Shown: in pieces, positions 36,414 to 47,161 of the stretch
Layout: the number at the start of each line of letters is the position of its first letter
Position numbering within the stretch: the first letter of the stretch is position 1
Assembly (NCBI RefSeq): GCF_019308355.1
Contig: NZ_JAAGKM010000007.1
Location: forward strand, 1-64,000
DNA length: 64,000 bases
Direction: 5' to 3'
Origin: Empedobacter falsenii
Lineage (GTDB): Bacteria; Bacteroidota; Bacteroidia; Flavobacteriales; Weeksellaceae
Program-made: the position numbers and the translations under genes
Notes under the pieces: generated by a model
What the model saw: only the letters and a program-made list of their open reading frames with translations
The model's database searches: none
What the model was told of the DNA's origin: nothing

Positions 36414-37715
36414 TTAATTTATTTTTAAATTATTTATCACGTCAACCAACTTTTTAGTCAAGTTTTTACGGTTGAATTGTTGAACTTCCTCTTCGTTTGT
36501 TTCAAATTTTTGGTTTGGATTTTTCAACCATTGATTGTAAATCGAGAGAATGTACGTTTTGATTTCATTCACTTGTTGATGATAAAAATAATCACCTGCT
36601 TTAGTTTTTTGAAGTATTTTTTCGACATCAGCATCTGCTGGACCAACTGCTAAAATTGGATTTCCAGTTGCCATATATTCGAATAATTTTCCTGGAATAA
36701 TTCCTTTCGAAGCAACATTATCAAAATTTGTTAACAACAGAATATTTGCAGAATTAATCGCATTTAACGATTCTTGGTGCGAAACATAACCGTGAACAAT
36801 TAAATTATTTTGTAAACTTTGTTCAAGAATTGATTGTTTGACATCATCGGCTAAAGAACCATAAAAATTAAGTTTAAAATCTTCTCGAAACGATTGATTT
36901 TCGTTGCTAATTTCAGCTAAAGCTTTCCACAAAGCGATTGGATTTCGAAGCATTTCCAAACCTCCAGAATACGTCAAATGAAAGTGATTTTGATCTTTTT
37001 CTGTTTGTTGTTTTACTTCTTCAAAACCATTTGTAATTACTTCTACATGTTTTGCACCAATCTTCTTGAAATTTTCTCCATCAGCATAACTTGTTGCTAA
37101 AACAACATCTGCTTTTTGCATTACTTCACGCTCTAAATCTTCGTGTTTTTTTGCAGCCCAAAAAGTTAATTTCAATTCTTTGTGATAACTAATTTGAGTC
37201 CATGGATCACGAAAATCTGCCAACCATTTGAGATTTGGTAATTGTTTTTTCAATTTCAAACCGATTAAATGTAAACTATGAGGCGGACCAGAAGTTACAA
37301 TCGTATCTATATTTTCTTTCTGTAAAAAGTCTTTTAAATATTCCGCAGAAGGATTTACCCAAAACTTGCGCGCATCTGGAATAAAGAAATTTCCACGCAC
37401 AAAAACTGACAATCTCGACATGAAAGATTGATTTTCTTTCTTTTCGAAATGTCCACCTTTATAAGCTTTATTCTTTGGATTCAGTTTTTCTGCTAACTGA
37501 TAAGGTTCCCAAATTTTATTCTTGATGATTTTAACTTTTGGATTAATGTCCTTGGCTAAAGTTTCATCGAGAATTGGATAAGAAGGGTTTTCTGGAATGT
37601 AAACGTAGGTTTCATATCCAAATTCAGGAAGATATTTTGTGAATTTCAACCATCTTTGAACACCAGGACCTCCCGCAGGAGGCCAGTAATAGGTGATGAT
37701 TAATATTTTTTTCAT
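36414..37715 (-). CDS. Glycosyltransferase, GT4 family
   Basis: A 433-residue GT-B fold glycosyltransferase. The N-terminal TYYWPPAGGPGVQRWLK loop and the C-terminal GKLFEYMATGNPILAVGP motif, with the GT4 glutamate pattern, identify it. It probably transfers a sugar from a nucleotide donor to a surface glycan; donor and acceptor are unknown. It is seven bases after the YfhO gene and the last gene of a four-gene operon. No flippase or polymerase is beside it, so an LPS or exopolysaccharide role is only suggested. Confidence 0.85.
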   Translation of the reverse strand: MKKILIITYYWPPAGGPGVQRWLKFTKYLPEFGYETYVYIPENPSYPILDETLAKDINPKVKIIKNKIWEPYQLAEKLNPKNKAYKGGHFEKKENQSFMSRLSVFVRGNFFIPDARKFWVNPSAEYLKDFLQKENIDTIVTSGPPHSLHLIGLKLKKQLPNLKWLADFRDPWTQISYHKELKLTFWAAKKHEDLEREVMQKADVVLATSYADGENFKKIGAKHVEVITNGFEEVKQQTEKDQNHFHLTYSGGLEMLRNPIALWKALAEISNENQSFREDFKLNFYGSLADDVKQSILEQSLQNNLIVHGYVSHQESLNAINSANILLLTNFDNVASKGIIPGKLFEYMATGNPILAVGPADADVEKILQKTKAGDYFYHQQVNEIKTYILSIYNQWLKNPNQKFETNEEEVQQFNRKNLTKKLVDVINNLKIN

Positions 37716-37722
37716 TCCAAAA

Positions 37723-40368
37723 TTAAGCCTTTTCAGCGGCTAAGTTTAAATTCTCTTTTGTAGAACATTTTTTATATCCCAAATAAATACCTCCAGCCAC
37801 AACGATTAAAAGTAAAATATTCGAAACTATCACAATCATATTTCCAGTAGAAATAACTTGTGGTTTAAATTCCATCACGATTGTGTGATTTCCTTTTTGC
37901 ACAGGAACTGCACGCAAAACGTAATTCGCTTTTTCGATCGGAACTTCCTTTCCATCAACTGTTGCAGTCCATCCATGTGGATAATAAACTTCTGAGAAAA
38001 CAGCAATTTGATCTGTATTAGAAGAAGATTTGTACGTCATTTTCATTGGTGAATAATCAACCAATTCAATCTTTGCATTAGCATCTGCCGAAACATTCAA
38101 GTTTTTATTCTCAACCAAATCTTTACGTAAAATTACTGTATGATCAACTGGTGTAGAATTTATCGCTAAGATTTCATCATTTGCATTTTCTGTCCATTTG
38201 ATATTTGAAGCTAACCAAGCACTTCCCAAAGCTGTAGGATTTTGCTGTACTTGGGGTTCCGTTGGACTTCCATGAATAATGTATTTCGTATTCATCATAT
38301 TCAATACATTAATCAAACCTGTTTCATCTTTGATTCCGTATTTTTTCAATTGCGGATCTTGAGAAAAATAGATATCCACAACATCTTGGTATTTTCCTAA
38401 TTTCGCCGCATGATAACCACCAATTGAAGGAACAAAATATGAAGTTCCAGCTTCATTAAATGTACTCAAAACTGTATTGTATACACGGAAATGCGATTTA
38501 TCTTGTTTTGAAATATTTGATAATAAATTATTCAACGGAACTTTGTAAGCAATTTGCGCTACATTATTGTTGTTCTGAGCTTCGGTTTGTAAACGAGGCG
38601 ACATTTCAGTTGGGAAAGGATTATCAACAATGTATTTAGATACAAAATTATCTTCGTTCAAATATCTTTTATTCACCGTAAATCCGTCAATAAAAGCCAA
38701 TGCACCAATCGCTAAAATGACGATAATTGGTTTTTTGATAAACTTGAATAAATAAGCCAACAACAAAGCCATTGTGAACAAAACAAAAATCAATGTGCGA
38801 ACTGTATCCGCTTTAAACATAGAAATTCTATCTTGAATTAATGCTTCATCTAATCGTTTTATCAATCCATCCCAAAGTCCGATTGCATTTGGATTTGCTT
38901 GCTGAATTTGTCCGATTAATTGTTCAGTCATTAATTTTTCATTCTCTGATGTAAATGGAAAAATCATTCCACCGAATAAGAAGAATATAATTAAAATTCC
39001 AACTGTAGAACCACCAGCTATATAAAGTACTTTCTTTTTGAATTCATCTGATTCGTCAGAATTAAAGAAATAATATAAAGTCAAAATTGCTAAGAAAGGC
39101 ATTGTAAATTCGGCAATTACCAAGATTGATGATACAGCGCGAAACTTATCATACATCGGGAAATAATCAATAAATAAGTTCGTAACGAATGGTAAATTTT
39201 TACCCCATGCCAAAATGAAACTTAGAATCGTTGCTCCAACTAACCATTTTTTATAGGTCGCGTATTTTCCACGTACCATAAACATTCCGATAATAAACAA
39301 GAAAACGACTACAGCTCCCTGATAAGCTGGACCAGAAGTTCCTGGCTGATCTCCCCAATATGCACTTCTCGGTTGACTTGCCACAGCTTGAAAAACTTGC
39401 TGATTGAACTCGTCTTCACCAAGACTATATTGAGTATTTTGTAATTCTGATGTATAATTCTTTAAATCTTCTGGATTCGTTTGCGAACCACCCCCCATCA
39501 AATTTGGAATAAAAAGATTTAATGTTTCTAATTTTCCATAACTCCATTGTGTGATATAATCGTGATCTAATCCGTTCGAATTCTTTTTCAACAAGGTCAT
39601 CTCAGATTTCCCACGAGTCGTTTCTTTACTATATTCGTAAGTTGACAATAATCGATTTGCATTCAATCCTGCTGCAATAATTACAGCGACAACTACTAAT
39701 GCAGATGATTTTAAGAAATCTGGTAATTCTTTTTTCTTTAAACTATCAATAAATTGAACAATTGCAAAAACCAACAACGCTAAAAACAAATAGAACGTCA
39801 TTTGAATGTGATTGGCTTGTAATTGCAATCCCATAAACAAGGTTGTGAGTACAAAACCTGCAATGTATTTTTTGCGATACAATAGAAGAATTCCAGCAAC
39901 CAAAGGCGCGAAATACCCAATTGTATGTAGCTTTCCGTTATGTCCGGCTGCAATTAATTCGAAATAATACGAACCAAATGCAAAGAAAATTGCACCGACT
40001 AAAGCATATTGCCACTTTTTGAAAAGCGTTAAGCCAAGAATAAAAAATCCTGTAAACAACAAGAAAATGTAATCTGCTGGACGCGGTAAAAATCTGAATG
40101 CGCCATCAATGGTTTTGATGATATCAAAACTATATTTCGCACCAGTTTGATAGGTTGGCATTCCACCAAACATCGCATCAGACCAATAGACATTTTCTCC
40201 TGTTTTGTCTTGATACGTCAACATTTCTTGCGCACTACCCTTGTAGTTGATAATATCAGGCTGAATAACAGATTTTCCCGATAAAACTGGTGAACAATAC
40301 ACCAATGCAATCACTGCAAAAAGCAGCAATGAGATAAGAACGTAGAGTAAATTCTTTTTATTTTTCAT
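37723..40368 (-). CDS. YfhO-family membrane protein
   Basis: An 881-residue polytopic membrane protein of the YfhO family, related to GT-C glycosyltransferases. About 12 membrane helices spread over residues 8-545 and a final one at about 848-868, with a large soluble C-terminal region (about 570-845) between. Family members are implicated in cell-envelope glycan synthesis or teichoic acid glycosylation in Gram positives; the role here is inferred. It overlaps the DUF4834 gene by 11 bases and is followed by a glycosyltransferase, supporting envelope glycan assembly. Confidence 0.88.
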   Translation of the reverse strand: MKNKKNLLYVLISLLLFAVIALVYCSPVLSGKSVIQPDIINYKGSAQEMLTYQDKTGENVYWSDAMFGGMPTYQTGAKYSFDIIKTIDGAFRFLPRPADYIFLLFTGFFILGLTLFKKWQYALVGAIFFAFGSYYFELIAAGHNGKLHTIGYFAPLVAGILLLYRKKYIAGFVLTTLFMGLQLQANHIQMTFYLFLALLVFAIVQFIDSLKKKELPDFLKSSALVVVAVIIAAGLNANRLLSTYEYSKETTRGKSEMTLLKKNSNGLDHDYITQWSYGKLETLNLFIPNLMGGGSQTNPEDLKNYTSELQNTQYSLGEDEFNQQVFQAVASQPRSAYWGDQPGTSGPAYQGAVVVFLFIIGMFMVRGKYATYKKWLVGATILSFILAWGKNLPFVTNLFIDYFPMYDKFRAVSSILVIAEFTMPFLAILTLYYFFNSDESDEFKKKVLYIAGGSTVGILIIFFLFGGMIFPFTSENEKLMTEQLIGQIQQANPNAIGLWDGLIKRLDEALIQDRISMFKADTVRTLIFVLFTMALLLAYLFKFIKKPIIVILAIGALAFIDGFTVNKRYLNEDNFVSKYIVDNPFPTEMSPRLQTEAQNNNNVAQIAYKVPLNNLLSNISKQDKSHFRVYNTVLSTFNEAGTSYFVPSIGGYHAAKLGKYQDVVDIYFSQDPQLKKYGIKDETGLINVLNMMNTKYIIHGSPTEPQVQQNPTALGSAWLASNIKWTENANDEILAINSTPVDHTVILRKDLVENKNLNVSADANAKIELVDYSPMKMTYKSSSNTDQIAVFSEVYYPHGWTATVDGKEVPIEKANYVLRAVPVQKGNHTIVMEFKPQVISTGNMIVIVSNILLLIVVAGGIYLGYKKCSTKENLNLAAEKA

Positions 40369-40615
40369 CCTTTTTTTCTTCGATTATTTCGTAATCCACC
40401 GTTTCGGCGTCTATATTATATTTCGGTTTGTCGAAAGATGTGTTTGGTTTCGATTCGTTGTACGAATCATTTGAGTTTTGGCTCTGATTATAAGCATTTC
40501 TTTGCTGATTAATTGCTTCTTGAAAAACCTTTTTCACTGCAAATACTTTTCTTAAAAATCTAAAAATCGTTAAGAAAATAATACTTAAAATTATAATCCA
40601 AATAATTGTTTTCAT
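40358..40615 (-). CDS. DUF4834 family small membrane protein
   Basis: An 85-residue protein with one N-terminal membrane helix (about residues 3-21) followed by a positively charged start of the cytoplasmic region, an Asn/Ser-rich stretch and a Lys/Glu-rich tail (DYEIIEEKKDEK). It matches DUF4834, which I know from flavobacteria next to YfhO. Its stop overlaps the next gene by 11 bases, so it is translationally coupled. Confidence 0.75.
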   Translation of the reverse strand: MKTIIWIIILSIIFLTIFRFLRKVFAVKKVFQEAINQQRNAYNQSQNSNDSYNESKPNTSFDKPKYNIDAETVDYEIIEEKKDEK

Positions 40616-40616
40616 T

Positions 40617-41687
40617 TTAGTTAACTGTTGTGACAGTTGTAACCGACTCAGTCATCGTTTGTTTTTGACCTTGCGCTTCTACTGTACGTTTTAATGTTTC
40701 CTTTTTCGTTAAATTAACTTTGTTGATCCAACCAGATTTTGTATCCAACAAAATTTTTCCATCTACATTCGCACTACTATTCGCAGACATTGTAACACCT
40801 TGCTGCGACTCATTACCTTTCAAACTTTGCGTTCCATTTACAGTAATTGTCGTATTTGCAGGCTCAACACTTGCTAAAGTTCTCTTCATCGAAATATTTC
40901 CTTTCATTGGACCTTGATCAATTTTTTGACTATCGCTCCAAGATTCTTTAAGCGCTAAAGTTTTGTTAGGAAAAATATTCATCGTTTCTTCAAATTGAGA
41001 AGAAATTGCTTGTTTGTTTAATGAATTATCGATAATCTGTGTAAAGAATTTAAATTCTTCTGCACTTACTTGAGTTTTTACAGAATTTAAAATTGATTTT
41101 TTAATTTCATCTAATCCATCAACGCTTACAACTTTTCCTTTCTGATCAACTTTCATTGTATACGTTTTTCCTGTCATAGCTTTGTAAATCGACCAAGAAA
41201 CCGCAATATCTTTGTTCGCTGGTTTCGCAGCATTTGTGTCATACGAAATTGATTTTCCCGAAGGATCTGTCATTTTCTCGCTATATTGTTTAGATTTCAC
41301 TTCTAATGTATACACACCATCTTTGAAATCTTTTACCGTATAATCAATTTGTTTTTTACTTTCACTTGACATTTTTTGAGATTGTTTCCCGTCCGAAGCC
41401 GTGTGAGTTGTTTTAATTCCCAACGTCATTGGATAAGTCTTTCCTATCTCCAAATTGTATTTGTATGCATATTTGTCATCTGCACCTTTTGTTATTGCAA
41501 CAACTTCTGTTTCAGCAGGCGTTTCAGCGATTTTCAAAGAATCTGTTGTTTCTATTTTGGCAACTGTATCACCTTTTTCGTTCACAATTAATTCTTTTCC
41601 ATCTTTATCTTTTCCTACGACTTTATCATCTTTTTTACATGAAACAACTGCCATTGCGACAGCCATCATGAATAGTAATTTTTTCAT
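40617..41687 (-). CDS. DUF6263 family lipoprotein, likely surface exposed
   Basis: A 356-residue lipoprotein. The signal peptide MKKLLFMMAVAMAVVSC ends in a lipobox cysteine at residue 17, followed by KKDD, which fits the K(D/E)2 surface-export signal described in Capnocytophaga. The rest is a beta-rich DUF6263 region with Thr/Ser/Lys-rich repeats such as NVTKKETLKRTVE. First gene of the operon with DUF4834, YfhO and a glycosyltransferase, one base before DUF4834. Function unknown. Confidence 0.8.
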   Translation of the reverse strand: MKKLLFMMAVAMAVVSCKKDDKVVGKDKDGKELIVNEKGDTVAKIETTDSLKIAETPAETEVVAITKGADDKYAYKYNLEIGKTYPMTLGIKTTHTASDGKQSQKMSSESKKQIDYTVKDFKDGVYTLEVKSKQYSEKMTDPSGKSISYDTNAAKPANKDIAVSWSIYKAMTGKTYTMKVDQKGKVVSVDGLDEIKKSILNSVKTQVSAEEFKFFTQIIDNSLNKQAISSQFEETMNIFPNKTLALKESWSDSQKIDQGPMKGNISMKRTLASVEPANTTITVNGTQSLKGNESQQGVTMSANSSANVDGKILLDTKSGWINKVNLTKKETLKRTVEAQGQKQTMTESVTTVTTVN

Positions 41688-41730
41688 ATCAATTTTATGT
41701 TTGATAGTTGGTTTATTGCCAAAATCAATC

Positions 41731-41738
41731 CAAAAATA
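41731..41738 (-). promoter_or_regulatory. -7 box of the DUF6263-YfhO operon
   Basis: TATTTTTG on the minus strand, 44 bases before the ATG. A -33 box at 19 bases is not conserved. Confidence 0.4.
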
Positions 41739-41870
41739 AGGATTTTAGTTGATTTTTTAACATTAAGATTTTAAAACAATCATATCTAGAAAATTAGATG
41801 ATTGAAAAGAATTTATTGTCAATCTAGAAAATTATAAAGTATTACAAATTGTCATAATTAATAAATACAA

Positions 41871-41899
41871 AAAAAGCCTCCCAATTTGGGAGGCTTTTT
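41871..41899 (-). terminator. Terminator of the alpha operon
   Basis: Hairpin AAAAAGCCTCCCAA-T-TTGGGAGGCTTTTT just after the rplQ stop codon, closing the minus-strand ribosomal transcript. Confidence 0.93.
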
Positions 41900-41917
41900 A
41901 CTATATAATCGAATAGA

Positions 41918-42391
41918 TTATGCTTCTTCTGTACTTTCAGTTTCAGCAGCTGGTGCAGCTTCTTCTGTTTTAGTACTTTTTTTACTACGACGTGTAGTTG
42001 CTTTTTTCTCTACTTTCGCGTTAGTGTAGATATCATTGAAATCTACTAACTCGATCATTGCAGTATCAGCACCGTCACCTAAACGGAATCCAGTTTTGAT
42101 GATACGAGTGTATCCTCCTGGGCGATTTGCAATTTTAGGAGCTACAGTTCTGAATAATTCAGTTACAGCTTCTTTATCTTGTAAGTATGAAAATACAACG
42201 CGACGGTTGTTAGTATCGTCTGTTTTAGACTTTGTCAATAAAGGCTCAACATATGTTTGTAATGCTTTAGCCTTTGCTACTGTTGTGTTAATTCTCTTGT
42301 GAGTAATCAACGCTATAGCTAAATTAGATAATAAAGCTCTTCTATGAGAGGCAGTTCTACCTAAATGGTTAAATTTTTTTCCGTGTCTCAT
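41918..42391 (-). CDS. rplQ: 50S ribosomal protein L17
   Basis: A 157-residue L17, last gene of the ribosomal cluster. The body (about residues 1-125, [20 protein letters not shown]) is followed by a Lys/Thr/Glu/Ala-rich tail that is longer than in E. coli. It lies 12 bases after rpoA and is followed by the operon terminator. Confidence 0.96.
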   Translation of the reverse strand: MRHGKKFNHLGRTASHRRALLSNLAIALITHKRINTTVAKAKALQTYVEPLLTKSKTDDTNNRRVVFSYLQDKEAVTELFRTVAPKIANRPGGYTRIIKTGFRLGDGADTAMIELVDFNDIYTNAKVEKKATTRRSKKSTKTEEAAPAAETESTEEA

Positions 42392-42403
42392 TTTTTAATA
42401 AAA

Positions 42404-43396
42404 TTATTCTACGTCTAACTTATATTTTACGATGTCCATTCCAAAGTTAAGACCTTTGCTGTCCACCAATTCTTCTAACTCTGTAAGAGATTTCTTACCA
42501 AAGTTTCTGAATTTCATTAAGTCAGACTTAGCGAAAGAAACTAATTCGCCTAATGTTTCAACTTCAGCTGCTTTTAAACAATTTAATGCTCTTACTGATA
42601 AATCCATATCTACCAATTTTGTTTTCAATAATTGGCGCATATGTAATGCTTCTTCATCATAAGTTTCACCAGATGCAACTTCTTCCGCTTCTAATGTAAT
42701 TCTCTCATCTGAGAATAACATAAAGTGGTGAATTAAGATTTTAGCTGCTTCAGTTAAAGCATCTTGAGGTGTTATAGAACCATCTGTTGTAATTTCAAAA
42801 ACTAATTTTTCGTAGTCAGTTTTTTGTTCTACACGATAGTTTTCAATTGCGTATTTTACATTCTTAATTGGAGTGTAAATTGAGTCAATTGCTATAGTAC
42901 CGATTGGCGCAGAAGCCTTTTTATTCTCATCAGCTGGTACGTATCCTCTACCTTTTTCGATTGTAAATGTAATTGTTACGTTTACTTTAGCGTCTAAGTT
43001 AGCGATAACTAATTCAGGGTTTAAAACTTGGAATCCAGAAATAAATTTCCCTAAATCACCTGCTGTTAATTGATCTTGCCCTGAGATAGTAGCAGTTACA
43101 GTTTCAGCATCTGATTCATCAATTTGTTTCTTAAAACGAACCTTTTTCAGATTTAAAATGATCTCTGTAACATCTTCCACTACTCCTGGAATAGTTGAAA
43201 ATTCGTGCTCAACTCCTTCAATTTTGATTGAAGTGATCGCATATCCTTCTAATGAAGAAAGTAACACTCTACGTAGAGCATTTCCAACTGTAATCCCGTA
43301 TCCTGGCTCTAATGGACGGAACTCGAATTGTCCGAATTTAGAGTCAGACTCTACTAAGATTACTTTGTCAGGTTTGATGAAATTTAAAATAGTCAT
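42404..43396 (-). CDS. rpoA: RNA polymerase alpha subunit
   Basis: A 330-residue alpha subunit. The N-terminal domain (about residues 1-235) dimerises and nucleates polymerase assembly ([19 protein letters not shown]). The C-terminal domain (about 255-325) holds [20 protein letters not shown], which binds UP elements and activators. It lies between rpsD and rplQ, in the standard alpha-operon order. Confidence 0.98.
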   Translation of the reverse strand: MTILNFIKPDKVILVESDSKFGQFEFRPLEPGYGITVGNALRRVLLSSLEGYAITSIKIEGVEHEFSTIPGVVEDVTEIILNLKKVRFKKQIDESDAETVTATISGQDQLTAGDLGKFISGFQVLNPELVIANLDAKVNVTITFTIEKGRGYVPADENKKASAPIGTIAIDSIYTPIKNVKYAIENYRVEQKTDYEKLVFEITTDGSITPQDALTEAAKILIHHFMLFSDERITLEAEEVASGETYDEEALHMRQLLKTKLVDMDLSVRALNCLKAAEVETLGELVSFAKSDLMKFRNFGKKSLTELEELVDSKGLNFGMDIVKYKLDVE

Positions 43397-43418
43397 TTTA
43401 TTAGTCTGATTTTAAGGT

Positions 43419-44021
43419 TTATTTAGAATATAACTCGACGATTAATTGCTCTTTAATATCTTCTGGAATTTGAACTCTTTCTGGAGCTTTTGTGAAAGTT
43501 CCTGATTTTTGTTCGTCGTTCCAAATTAACCAATCGTACTCGCTACGTGCGTGTAAAGAGTTTGTGATTGCAGTTAAAGATTTAGATTTTTCTCTAACAG
43601 CGATTACATCACCAGCTTTTAATTGGTAAGAAGGGATGTTCACGATTTCTCCGTTTACAGTTACGTGTTTGTGAGATACTAATTGACGTGCAGCACTACG
43701 TGAGTTTGCGATACCTAAACGGTAAACTACGTTATCTAAACGAGATTCACATAATTGTAATAATACTTCACCTGTAATTCCTTTAGAAGCATTTGCTTTT
43801 TTGTATAAGTTAGCAAATTGACGCTCTAAAATACCGTAAGTATATTTTGCTTTTTGTTTTTCAGTTAACTGAATAGCGTATTCTGATTTTTTAGCTCTTC
43901 TTTTGTTAGGTCCGTGTTGCCCTGGAGGATATTTCTTTTTCTCAAAAGATTTATCGTCACCGAAAATTGGTTGTCCAAATTTTCTTGCAATTTTAGTTTT
44001 TGGTCCTGTATATCTTGCCAT
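43419..44021 (-). CDS. rpsD: 30S ribosomal protein S4
   Basis: A 200-residue S4, one of the primary 16S-binding proteins and often an autoregulator of the alpha operon. The S4 RNA-binding region contains [18 protein letters not shown] near residues 90-107. No N-terminal zinc cysteines are present. Confidence 0.98.
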   Translation of the reverse strand: MARYTGPKTKIARKFGQPIFGDDKSFEKKKYPPGQHGPNKRRAKKSEYAIQLTEKQKAKYTYGILERQFANLYKKANASKGITGEVLLQLCESRLDNVVYRLGIANSRSAARQLVSHKHVTVNGEIVNIPSYQLKAGDVIAVREKSKSLTAITNSLHARSEYDWLIWNDEQKSGTFTKAPERVQIPEDIKEQLIVELYSK

Positions 44022-44068
44022 GATTTGTTACTATTAAATATATTAAATAATTAAATTGAGAAAAATGA

Positions 44069-44458
44069 TTATACTCTTCTCTTTTTAGGTGGACGACATC
44101 CATTGTGTGGTAATGGAGTAACATCAACGATTTCAGAAACCTCGATACCACCGTTATGAATTGTTCTAATAGCAGATTCACGACCTTGACCTGGTCCTTT
44201 CACGAATACTTTTACTCTTCTTAATCCTGCTTCGTATGCAACTGTTGTTGCATCTTGAGCAGCTACTTGAGCAGCGTAAGGAGTGTTCTTTTTAGATCCA
44301 CGGAATCCCATTTTACCTGCTGAAGACCAAGAGATAACTTCACCGTTTTTGTTTGTTAAAGTAACGATAACATTGTTAAACGATGCTTGAATATGAGCTT
44401 GTCCAGTAGCTTCAATAACTACTTTTCTTTTCTTTACTACTTTCTGATTTTTTGCCAT
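44069..44458 (-). CDS. rpsK: 30S ribosomal protein S11
   Basis: A 129-residue S11 at the platform of the small subunit, with [20 protein letters not shown] and the C-terminal [13 protein letters not shown] tail. It lies between rpsM (11 bases) and rpsD (47 bases). Confidence 0.97.
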   Translation of the reverse strand: MAKNQKVVKKRKVVIEATGQAHIQASFNNVIVTLTNKNGEVISWSSAGKMGFRGSKKNTPYAAQVAAQDATTVAYEAGLRRVKVFVKGPGQGRESAIRTIHNGGIEVSEIVDVTPLPHNGCRPPKKRRV

Positions 44459-44469
44459 GATCCTATTTA

Positions 44470-44847
44470 TTATTTAGTGGCTTTTTTCTTGTTAGCAACT
44501 GTTTTCTTTTTACCTTTTCTTGTACGTGAGTTATTTTTTGTTCTTTGACCACGTAATGGTAAACCTAATCTGTGACGAATACCTCTTTGACATCCGATAT
44601 CCATTAAACGTTTAATGTTTAATTGGATTTCTGATCTTAATTCACCTTCTACTTTGAAAGTTTCATTGATCGATGCACGGATTGCGTTGATTTCTTCATC
44701 AGTCCATTCGCTAACTTTTGTATCTTCTGAAATATTATTTTCAGCTAAGATTTTAGAAGCACTGCTTCTTCCGATCCCGTAAATGTATGTAAGTCCGATT
44801 ACCCCTCTTTTGTTTTTAGGTAAATCTACACCTGAAATTCTTGCCAT
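44470..44847 (-). CDS. rpsM: 30S ribosomal protein S13
   Basis: A 125-residue S13 starting [20 protein letters not shown], forming the head bridge to the large subunit. The C-terminal tail is strongly basic ([18 protein letters not shown]). It follows rpmJ by 12 bases. Confidence 0.97.
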   Translation of the reverse strand: MARISGVDLPKNKRGVIGLTYIYGIGRSSASKILAENNISEDTKVSEWTDEEINAIRASINETFKVEGELRSEIQLNIKRLMDIGCQRGIRHRLGLPLRGQRTKNNSRTRKGKKKTVANKKKATK

Positions 44848-44859
44848 AATTCTAAATAA

Positions 44860-44976
44860 TTAACCTTGTCTTTGTTTAAACTTAGGATTCTTTTTGTTGA
44901 TCACATACAAACGTCCTTTACGACGCACAATTTTACAGTCAGCACTTCTCTTTTTAATGGATGCTCTAATTTTCAT
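44860..44976 (-). CDS. rpmJ: 50S ribosomal protein L36
   Basis: A 38-residue L36, [20 protein letters not shown] at the start and ending KFKQRQG. Only one cysteine is left of the usual CxxC-CxxxxH zinc ligands, so it is the zinc-free form. It lies between infA and rpsM as in the standard operon order. Confidence 0.95.
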   Translation of the reverse strand: MKIRASIKKRSADCKIVRRKGRLYVINKKNPKFKQRQG

Positions 44977-44999
44977 CTTTGTAAATTTATTTATAATCC

Positions 45000-45031
45000 G
45001 ATAGAGTTAACGTATCTACATTAACTCTATC
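45000..45031 (-). promoter_or_regulatory. Hairpin between infA and rpmJ
   Basis: Arms GATAGAGTTAA and TTAACTCTATC (11 bp, ten-base loop). The 5' arm sequence GGTGATAGAGTTAA is also present in the infA coding region (codons 50-54), so the 3' arm could pair with either. Confidence 0.55.
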
Positions 45032-45051
45032 ACCAGTCGTTATTATTTCTT

Positions 45052-45267
45052 TTAGTATCTGTAAGATATTCTACCTTTCGTTAAATCGTAAGGAGACATC
45101 TCTATTTTAACTCTATCACCTGGTAATAATTTGATATAGTGCATACGCATTTTACCAGATATGTTACATGTTACAACATGTCCATTTTCTAATTCGACAC
45201 GGAACATTGCATTTGATAATGCTTCTGTAATCGTACCGTCTTGTTCAATATGTTTTTGTTTAGCCAT
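45052..45267 (-). CDS. infA: Translation initiation factor IF-1
   Basis: A 71-residue OB-fold factor that blocks the A site of the 30S subunit during initiation. [20 protein letters not shown] and [18 protein letters not shown] are the typical motifs. It follows secY by 22 bases and precedes rpmJ. Confidence 0.97.
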   Translation of the reverse strand: MAKQKHIEQDGTITEALSNAMFRVELENGHVVTCNISGKMRMHYIKLLPGDRVKIEMSPYDLTKGRISYRY

Positions 45268-45289
45268 AAATCTTTTTAATAAAATCTTA

Positions 45290-46660
45290 TTAGATATCTC
45301 TTGAAGTTCTACCTGAAGACATTAAACCATCGTAACGGTGATTTAATAAATATGTATTAATTTGTTGTACAGTATCTAAGATAACTCCCACCATAATTAA
45401 CATTGATGTACCTCCAAAGAACATTGCTAAGCTCTGTTCTACACCTAATAATTTTACAATCGCTGGCAAAACAGCAAGCAAAGTTAGTAAAATTGCTCCA
45501 GGTAACGTAATTTTTGATAAAATTTCGTCTAAAAAATTTGCAGTTTCTTTTCCAGGACGGATTCCAGGGATGATTCCTCCGTTACGTTTAAGATCTTCTG
45601 CCATTTGGTTTACTGGGATTGTGATTGCAGTATAGAAATATGTGAAGATAATAATTAGTAATCCGAAGATCAAATTGTATTCCCACGTAAATGGATCTGC
45701 CATTTTCGCGAAGAATGCTTTTACTGGACTTCCTTCGTCTAAGAAATAGTTTGCCAATGTTCCTGGTAAAAACATAATTGCTTGTGCGAAGATAATAGGC
45801 ATTACACCTGCTGCATTTACTTTAAGTGGAATATATGAACGTACAGAGTCTGTAACTGATCTCATATATGAACTACTTGAAGTTTGCGCTCTTCTTACAT
45901 ATTGTACTGGTACTTTACGCACCGCTGCAACAATCATAATACACATTGCAATAACTAGGATTAACCCTAACATTTCTATCAAGAAGAAAATACCGTTTGA
46001 AGGGTCAACTTCAAATGCATTAAATATTGCTTTTGGTAAGTCGGCTAGGATACCAACCATAATTAAGATTGAAATACCGTTACCTATACCTTTGTCAGTA
46101 ATTTTTTCTCCCATCCACATGGCAAAGATTGTCCCTGTAATCAAAATGATTGTTGAAGGGAACCAGAACCAAAAGTTGGTTGGAGGAATTACATAGATAG
46201 CATATGATGAAGTTGGATCGTAAGGTAAAATTTGAGAAGTTACCAATGTAAGGTATGCTGGTGCTTGCACCAAACAAATCCCGATTGTTAACCATCTCGT
46301 AATTTGGTTTACTTTGTTACGTCCGCTTTCTCCTTCTTTTTGTAGTTTTTGGATGTAAGGTACTGCTAATCCCATCAATTGTATAACAATCGAAGCAGAG
46401 ATATAAGGCATAATTCCTAACGCAAATACGGAAGCTCTCTTAAAAGAACCTCCGGTAAAAGAGTTTAATAATCCTAAAATTCCTGAATTTGCATTTTCTT
46501 GGTCTGCAACAAAACGATTAACCTCGTTAATATCGACACCTGGAAGTGGAATATGAGAACCGAATCTATAAACCAACAATAGAAGGATAGTTACAAGTAA
46601 CTTATCCTTCAATTCTTTTATGCTCCAGATATTTTTTATGGTCTGTATAAACCCTTTCAT
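45290..46660 (-). CDS. secY: Protein translocase subunit SecY
   Basis: A 456-residue channel of the Sec translocon with ten predicted membrane helices; [13 protein letters not shown] follows the first helix (GSHIPLPG motif) and the cytoplasmic loops are basic. It takes substrates from SecA or from the FtsY-SRP route. It lies between rplO and infA in the usual spc order. Confidence 0.97.
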   Translation of the reverse strand: MKGFIQTIKNIWSIKELKDKLLVTILLLLVYRFGSHIPLPGVDINEVNRFVADQENANSGILGLLNSFTGGSFKRASVFALGIMPYISASIVIQLMGLAVPYIQKLQKEGESGRNKVNQITRWLTIGICLVQAPAYLTLVTSQILPYDPTSSYAIYVIPPTNFWFWFPSTIILITGTIFAMWMGEKITDKGIGNGISILIMVGILADLPKAIFNAFEVDPSNGIFFLIEMLGLILVIAMCIMIVAAVRKVPVQYVRRAQTSSSSYMRSVTDSVRSYIPLKVNAAGVMPIIFAQAIMFLPGTLANYFLDEGSPVKAFFAKMADPFTWEYNLIFGLLIIIFTYFYTAITIPVNQMAEDLKRNGGIIPGIRPGKETANFLDEILSKITLPGAILLTLLAVLPAIVKLLGVEQSLAMFFGGTSMLIMVGVILDTVQQINTYLLNHRYDGLMSSGRTSRDI

Positions 46661-46675
46661 CTATAAAATATATTC

Positions 46676-47131
46676 TTAAGCGTTAACTAATTCTACTTTA
46701 CCTCCTGCATTCACAATAGCTTCTTGAGCTGTTTGAGTGAATTTATCAGCAGTAACATTAACAGTTGCTTTTAACTCTCCACGACCTAAAATTTTCACTA
46801 AGTCATTTTTGTGAGCTAATCCTAACTGAACTAATGTTTCTTTATTTAAAGTATCTGTAATTTTGTTGTTATCAACTAATTGTTGAATTGTATCTAAATT
46901 GATTCCTGTGTACTCAACTCTGTTGATGTTTTTGAAACCAAATTTAGGTAAACGTCTTTGTAAAGGCATTTGTCCACCTTCGAAACCGATTTTTCTTGAA
47001 TAACCAGAACGAGATTTAGCACCTTTGTGTCCACGACCTGCTGTCAAACCGTTTCCACTACCTTCACCTCTACCTTTACGGAATTTATTTTGTACTGAAC
47101 CAGCAGCTGGTTTTAAATTACTTAAATTCAT
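46676..47131 (-). CDS. rplO: 50S ribosomal protein L15
   Basis: A 151-residue L15. The Gly/Arg-rich N-terminal [20 protein letters not shown] and [17 protein letters not shown] motifs are typical. It follows rpmD by 30 bases and precedes secY by 15. Confidence 0.97.
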   Translation of the reverse strand: MNLSNLKPAAGSVQNKFRKGRGEGSGNGLTAGRGHKGAKSRSGYSRKIGFEGGQMPLQRRLPKFGFKNINRVEYTGINLDTIQQLVDNNKITDTLNKETLVQLGLAHKNDLVKILGRGELKATVNVTADKFTQTAQEAIVNAGGKVELVNA

Positions 47132-47161
47132 TTTTAATAATTTTTAAAAGGTTAAAAGCGA

